The notes beneath the pieces were generated by a model that was given only the letters and a program-made list of their open reading frames with translations, did not search any database and was not told the DNA's origin. Shown one piece after another: positions 62,749 to 64,000 of a stretch of DNA of 64,000 nt. A program made the translations under genes and the position numbers. This stretch comes from Erythrobacter donghaensis (GTDB lineage Bacteria > Pseudomonadota > Alphaproteobacteria > Sphingomonadales > Sphingomonadaceae), in the NCBI RefSeq assembly GCF_002155425.1, contig NZ_MUYG01000010.1, positions 496,001-560,000 on the forward strand, read 5' to 3'. How positions within the stretch are numbered: the stretch's first letter is position 1; the number at the start of each line of letters is the position of its first letter.

Positions 62749-63435
62749 TTATCCGAACCGCTCCAGAAAGGCCTTGGCCGCCAGCCGCTCGGCCTCGCCT
62801 TTGCTGCTCGCGGTCGCTTCGGCATTGCCGACGTTGCGCACGCTGACTTCGACCGTGAAGCGCGCCGCGTGATCGGGGCCGGAGCGGTCGGTGACGGTGT
62901 AGACCGGCGGCGCGCGGCGATTGCCGGCCGCCCATTCCTGCAAGGCGCTCTTGGGGTGCTTGGCCTTGCCGACGTCGCCTTCGAGTTCCTTGGCCCAGAG
63001 GCGATAGATCAGGCCCTGTGCGGTATCGAAGCCGTGCTCGATGAAGCAGGCGCCGATCAGCGCCTCCATCACGTCGCCAAGGATCTTGTCGCTGTCCGCC
63101 CCGCCATCGTCGCGCGCCTGCTTGCCGAGGCGGATGTGTTCGGGCAGGCCGATGCTCCGTGCGATCCGTGCACAGGTGGTGCCGCTGACGAGCGCGTTGA
63201 GACGCTGCGAGAGCTTGCCTTCGGGCGCGTCGCCCGCGCGGAACAGCCAGGCTGCAACCGAGAGGCCCAGCACCCGGTCGCCGAGGAATTCGAGCCGCTG
63301 GTAATCCGCCGCATCGGCCGGGCCCGATCCGTTGAAACTGCCGTGGGTCAGCGCCTCCAGCCAGACGGCATCGTCGGTGGGGATAAAGCCGTGCTGTTCC
63401 AGCCATGCGCGCGCATCGGGCGAAAGGCCGGTCAC
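62749..63435 (-). CDS. rnc: Ribonuclease III
   Basis: RNase III cuts double-stranded RNA in rRNA and mRNA processing. The 228-residue protein has the signature YQRLEFLGDRVLGLSVAAWL, the second catalytic acidic motif DVMEALIGACFIEHG and a C-terminal double-stranded-RNA-binding domain (HPKSALQEWAAGNRRAPPVY ... GNAEATASSKGEAERLAAKA). GTG start in a GTGA overlap with lepB. It forms the lepB-rnc-era operon. Confidence 0.96.
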   Translation of the reverse strand: MTGLSPDARAWLEQHGFIPTDDAVWLEALTHGSFNGSGPADAADYQRLEFLGDRVLGLSVAAWLFRAGDAPEGKLSQRLNALVSGTTCARIARSIGLPEHIRLGKQARDDGGADSDKILGDVMEALIGACFIEHGFDTAQGLIYRLWAKELEGDVGKAKHPKSALQEWAAGNRRAPPVYTVTDRSGPDHAARFTVEVSVRNVGNAEATASSKGEAERLAAKAFLERFG

Positions 63436-64000
63436 AACAGGTTTCCGATGCGGTCCCAGCGCGCGGCGGAGAACCATGTGAGCGGATTGCCCCACTCGGC
63501 GCTGCCATCGGTCGACCACACGATGATGGTGGCGCGCCCGACCAGCAGATCCTCGGGCACCAGCCCCACGCCGAAACCGGCAGCAGCCTCGAACCGGCTG
63601 TCCAGCGAGCTGTCGCGGTTGTCGCCCATCACGAACAGGCGGCCGGGCGGCACGGTGACTTCGGCGAAGGTGTCGGCCCCCGGCACGGTTCCGAGGTCGA
63701 GCACCGTATAGGACGGGCCGCCCGGCAGGGTCTCGCGAAAGGCGGTGTAGCGGCAGGCCTCGGCCCCGTCGGCGGTGCGGACGACATCGGCCGATCCGCA
63801 CAGGGTGTTGGGCGACATCGGCACAGCCAGAGCGGGCAGGGCCTCACGCGCCAGCGCCTCGCCGTTGAGCAGCACCTCGCCATTCACGACCGCCACGCGG
63901 TCCCCCGGCAGTCCGATCACCCGCTTGATATAGTCCTGCCCGTCGACCGGATGCTTGAAGATCACGATATCCCCGCGCTCGGGCGTGCGCGCCAGCAGGC
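63432..64000 (-). CDS. lepB: Signal peptidase I, C-terminal part (5' end outside window)
   Basis: The visible ~188 residues cover the periplasmic catalytic domain after the Ser nucleophile, which must lie beyond the window edge. RTPERGDIVIFKHP, the catalytic Lys in YIKRVIGLPGD and the box E motif FVMGDNRDSSLDSRF are present, with a Cys pair (NTLCGS, EACRYT) that could form a disulfide. LepB cleaves signal peptides of exported proteins. The frame is open through the right edge of the window. Confidence 0.95.
   Translation of the reverse strand, partial: LLARTPERGDIVIFKHPVDGQDYIKRVIGLPGDRVAVVNGEVLLNGEALAREALPALAVPMSPNTLCGSADVVRTADGAEACRYTAFRETLPGGPSYTVLDLGTVPGADTFAEVTVPPGRLFVMGDNRDSSLDSRFEAAAGFGVGLVPEDLLVGRATIIVWSTDGSAEWGNPLTWFSAARWDRIGNLL

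Overview
This 64 kb window is high-GC bacterial chromosome. It fits an alphaproteobacterium of the Sphingomonadales, probably an Erythrobacter/Porphyrobacter-type member of the Erythrobacteraceae. The grounds are a HemA-type 5-aminolevulinate synthase (C4 haem pathway), HWE-type sensor kinase plus receiver pair, carboxyspermidine route to spermidine, betaine-lipid genes btaAB, the plsY-dprA-topA and lepB-rnc-era orders, and frequent GTG/TTG starts with ATGA/GTGA overlaps. The genus is inferred from gene style and was not searched. No IS element, phage, CRISPR array or rRNA operon was seen. One tRNA (Gln, TTG) is present. A perfect 16-bp parS centromere site lies between rnc and era, which suggests an origin-proximal location.

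Layout. 0-1.8 kb: the end of a GH144-type glucoamylase gene and a LacI regulator. 1.8-12.4 kb: a self-contained efflux locus, with a sensor kinase and an NtrC-like regulator divergent from membrane fusion protein, ABC ATPase, two FtsX/MacB permeases and TolC; a palindrome lies at the divergent start. 12.4-13.4 kb: a decayed patch with a response-regulator relic and a small SH3-like secreted protein. 13.4-19.3 kb: DUF389 and other membrane proteins, then the trehalose operon otsB-GH15-otsA; otsA appears to start at ATA. 19.4-25 kb: a winged-helix/TPR regulator, a secreted hypothetical protein, an MFS and an APC transporter. 25-27.2 kb: arsR-acr3-arsH behind twin ArsR-type operators. 27.2-33.8 kb: rRNA modification (rlmJ, rluE), tRNA-Gln, a YghU-type glutathione transferase, topoisomerase IB, NAD synthetase and a DMT exporter. 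33.9-36.4 kb: sugar dehydrogenase, KDPGal aldolase and KDG kinase, a partial De Ley-Doudoroff-like route. 36.4-40.9 kb: HerA-like ATPase, btaB/btaA and a threonine dehydratase.

40.9-46.8 kb holds a polyamine block: carboxynorspermidine synthase and decarboxylase with a small lipoprotein gene coupled between them, DUF3137/LemA, then ornithine decarboxylase preceded by a folded leader RNA that resembles the alphaproteobacterial speF leader in position and shape. Together these genes could make putrescine and spermidine without S-adenosylmethionine decarboxylase. 46.8-57.2 kb: hydrolase, nitroreductase, a TbpB-like lipoprotein, hemA, murI, plsY, dprA, sodC and topA. 57.2-60.6 kb: signalling genes, namely a long-tailed CheY-like protein, a YhhN-family membrane protein flanked by a duplicated piece of that receiver gene, and an HWE kinase/receiver pair. 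60.7-64 kb: a DMP19-like protein, era, parS, rnc and the C-terminal part of lepB.

The items most worth a second look are the parS site, the ornithine decarboxylase leader, the ATA start of otsA, the degenerate AAA+ core of the efflux regulator with its palindrome, the duplicated receiver fragment around the YhhN gene, and the lipoprotein wedged into the spermidine operon.
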